Assembly (NCBI RefSeq): GCF_013155335.1
Contig: NZ_JABJQZ010000005.1
Coordinates: forward strand, 434,001 to 498,000
Origin: Nocardioides sp. zg-1230
GTDB lineage: Bacteria; Actinomycetota; Actinomycetes; Propionibacteriales; Nocardioidaceae
Direction of reading: 5' to 3'
Length of the DNA: 64,000 nucleotides
Position numbers and translations under genes: made by a program. Of this stretch, positions 62,562 through 64,000 are shown piece by piece (the stretch's first letter is position 1; each line of letters opens with the position of its first letter). The notes below the pieces were generated by a model. The model searched no databases, was not told where the DNA came from, and saw only the letters and a list, made by a program, of their open reading frames with translations.

Positions 62562-64000
62562 CGCCTGGTCTCGGCAGTCCTCGGCTTCGCCCTGAGGAAG
62601 ATGGGTGCGCTCCTCGCGGTCGTCCTGGCACTGTTCCTCGGCTTCCTGCTGGTCCAGGCCGCGGTGCCTGCGATCAAGGAGGCCGTCACTGACCGCGAGC
62701 GGCTGCAGCAGGTGGCCTCCGAGCGTGCCACGCTCGAGGGCGACCTGCAGGAGCTCAGGGCCGACCTCGCGGAGGCCCAGCGCGAGGAGGTCGCCTCGGT
62801 GCAGGCCACCCTCGACGCCGAGGTCGTCGCGCTGGGCGACCGGGTGTCGGACCAGCGGTCCGACGTCGAAAGCAAGCTCGAGGAACGTGACGAGTGCAGT
62901 CGCCTCCGAGAGCTCGTCGAGGACCTGCCCCTGGTGCCCAACACGTGCGACCTCAAGGAGCGTGCCGCTGAGTCGGCACAGGAGGCACTGGAGACGCTCG
63001 AGGCGAGCCTCGCCCGGGCGGAGGCCAGTGCGGCGGTGCTGCGCGATCCCGACCTGACTCCCCAGCAGAAGCTGGAGCGGGTCGGCGCCAACGGTGCCTT
63101 CTCATCGTCGGAGCGCGAGATCGACGCCACCGAGTCGGAGCTCGCCCAGAAGCAGGCGGAGGAGCGCAGCCTGGAGCAGACGCAGGGGTCCGGGGTCGGG
63201 TGGGTCGTCGACCAGTGGGCCCGGTCGTGGCGGTGGCTGGCTGCCATCGCCCTGCTCGTGCTCCTCGTGCCCCCGGTGCTGAAGACCGTCAGCTACTTCC
63301 TGCTCATGCCGATCGTCCACCGGGCGCACCGGCCGATCCACCTGGCCGACGACAGGGATGGCGCCCCGGAGGGCGACGCCGGCGTGCTTCGGACCTCGGA
63401 CGCCGAGCGGACGCTGACGGTGGAGCTCGGCCCCGGTGAGGTCCTGTCCGCGCGCTCGGAGCACGTGAGGCCGGTGCAGGGCCGGATCCGCAGCCACCTG
63501 CTCTACGACTGGTCGTCGCCGTTCATCAGCTACGCGGCCGGGCTCCACGGCCTGAGCCGGGTCACGGGTGGCGAACGCGTCACCACGGCGACGCTGGCGA
63601 CCCCGGACGACCCGGACTCGTACCTGATGCGCATCGACTTCTCCGACCATCCGGGTCTGGTCATGCGGCCGCGACACGTCGTGGGCGTGATCGGGACGCC
63701 GCAGCTGGAGACGCGGTGGCGGTGGGGCATCCTCGCCCTCGCCACGTGGCAGGTGCGCTACATCATGTTCGCCGGCACGGGCAGCCTGATCGTGCAGGGC
63801 AGTGGCGATGTCAAGGCCGACAACCCTCGGGGCGGGACCACCCGGATGGAGCAGCACCTCGTGATGGGCTTCGACTCCCGGTTGACCGTGGGCGTCAACC
63901 GGACCGAGGTGTTCTGGCCCTACTTGTGGGGCCGGACACCCCTGGTGGACGACGAGTTCGCCGGCTCGCACCCGCTCTTCTGGCAGAAGGCCAGCACGCA
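62559..64000 (+). CDS. Membrane-anchored coiled-coil protein, 3' truncated by window
   Basis: The frame is open from GTG 62559 to the window end (480 codons, no stop). An N-terminal membrane helix (LLAVVLALFLGFLLVQAAV, about 18-36) is followed by a long charged coiled coil (about 40-205) containing CSRLRELVEDLPLVPNTC, a second membrane helix (WLAAIALLVLLVPPVLKTVSYF, about 225-246) and a beta-rich domain with GTGSLIVQGSGDV, loosely like AIM24-type domains. Function unknown. The coiled coil should be extracytoplasmic and the C-terminal domain cytoplasmic. In the ancestral order it directly followed the methyltransferase. Confidence 0.75.
   Translation, partial: MRLVSAVLGFALRKMGALLAVVLALFLGFLLVQAAVPAIKEAVTDRERLQQVASERATLEGDLQELRADLAEAQREEVASVQATLDAEVVALGDRVSDQRSDVESKLEERDECSRLRELVEDLPLVPNTCDLKERAAESAQEALETLEASLARAEASAAVLRDPDLTPQQKLERVGANGAFSSSEREIDATESELAQKQAEERSLEQTQGSGVGWVVDQWARSWRWLAAIALLVLLVPPVLKTVSYFLLMPIVHRAHRPIHLADDRDGAPEGDAGVLRTSDAERTLTVELGPGEVLSARSEHVRPVQGRIRSHLLYDWSSPFISYAAGLHGLSRVTGGERVTTATLATPDDPDSYLMRIDFSDHPGLVMRPRHVVGVIGTPQLETRWRWGILALATWQVRYIMFAGTGSLIVQGSGDVKADNPRGGTTRMEQHLVMGFDSRLTVGVNRTEVFWPYLWGRTPLVDDEFAGSHPLFWQKAST

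Noticed and set aside
1..64000. tRNA, rRNA or CRISPR features
   Set aside because: No cloverleaf-like CCA-ended sequence, rRNA segment or regularly spaced repeat array was recognised on reading; a covariance-model scan would be decisive.

Overview
The window is high-GC actinobacterial DNA. Gene content and order (parE/parC, lprG-P55, sepH, cpfC, DUF4193, dut, DUF3710, two TrkA-type proteins beside a KimA-like permease) suggest a Nocardioides-like member of the Propionibacteriales; this is an inference from gene families, not a database match. Many starts follow an actinobacterial leaderless pattern: a TANNNT -10 box lies 6-8 nt before GTG or ATG.

Three parts can be seen. (1) Positions 1-28,927 are ordinary chromosome: topoisomerase IV genes, carbonic anhydrase, an LprG/P55 lipid-export pair, an acyl-CoA synthetase/acetyltransferase fusion, thymidine kinase, sulfurtransferase, MOSC protein, SepH, TRIC channel, sugar-lactone oxidase, coproporphyrin ferrochelatase, inositol phosphatase, dUTPase, DUF proteins, potassium-handling genes, and a TRAM-domain rRNA/tRNA methyltransferase. 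(2) Positions 28,928-62,483 are a genomic island of about 33.6 kb inserted in the 3' end of the methyltransferase gene. An 11-bp direct repeat marks both ends. The island supplies a substitute 22-codon tail, and the original 22-codon tail lies stranded at 62,473-62,538. No integrase is visible. (3) From 62,539 the chromosome resumes with a membrane-anchored coiled-coil gene that runs off the window.

The island carries copper export (copZ, and a copA with an extra outward-facing domain), two large LuxR-type ATPase regulators (one broken), a DJ-1/PfpI protein, a flavin monooxygenase, isochorismatase-like hydrolases, an FtsX-type ABC exporter, two DHA2 drug-efflux proteins, several GNATs, CPBP membrane proteases and a HelD/HelR-type RNA polymerase-recycling ATPase. 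Together this looks like a toxicant and antibiotic resistance set.

The most interesting signal is regulatory. Seven near-identical 25-bp boxes (CCCGGCG-N5-CCCGGCG-CGACC, a 12-bp-period direct repeat) each sit 15-16 nt upstream of a -10-like hexamer. They precede copZ-copA, the DJ-1 gene, two unannotated small ORFs (58 and 45 codons), the ABC exporter and both efflux genes. I infer an island-wide regulon, possibly read by the LuxR-type ATPases. A 4.8-kb cassette bounded by 21-bp perfect inverted repeats is nested inside the island. It has no such box and instead uses an exactly two-fold symmetric pair of leaderless divergent promoters. Four frameshifts lie in the left part of the island and none in the flanking chromosome.
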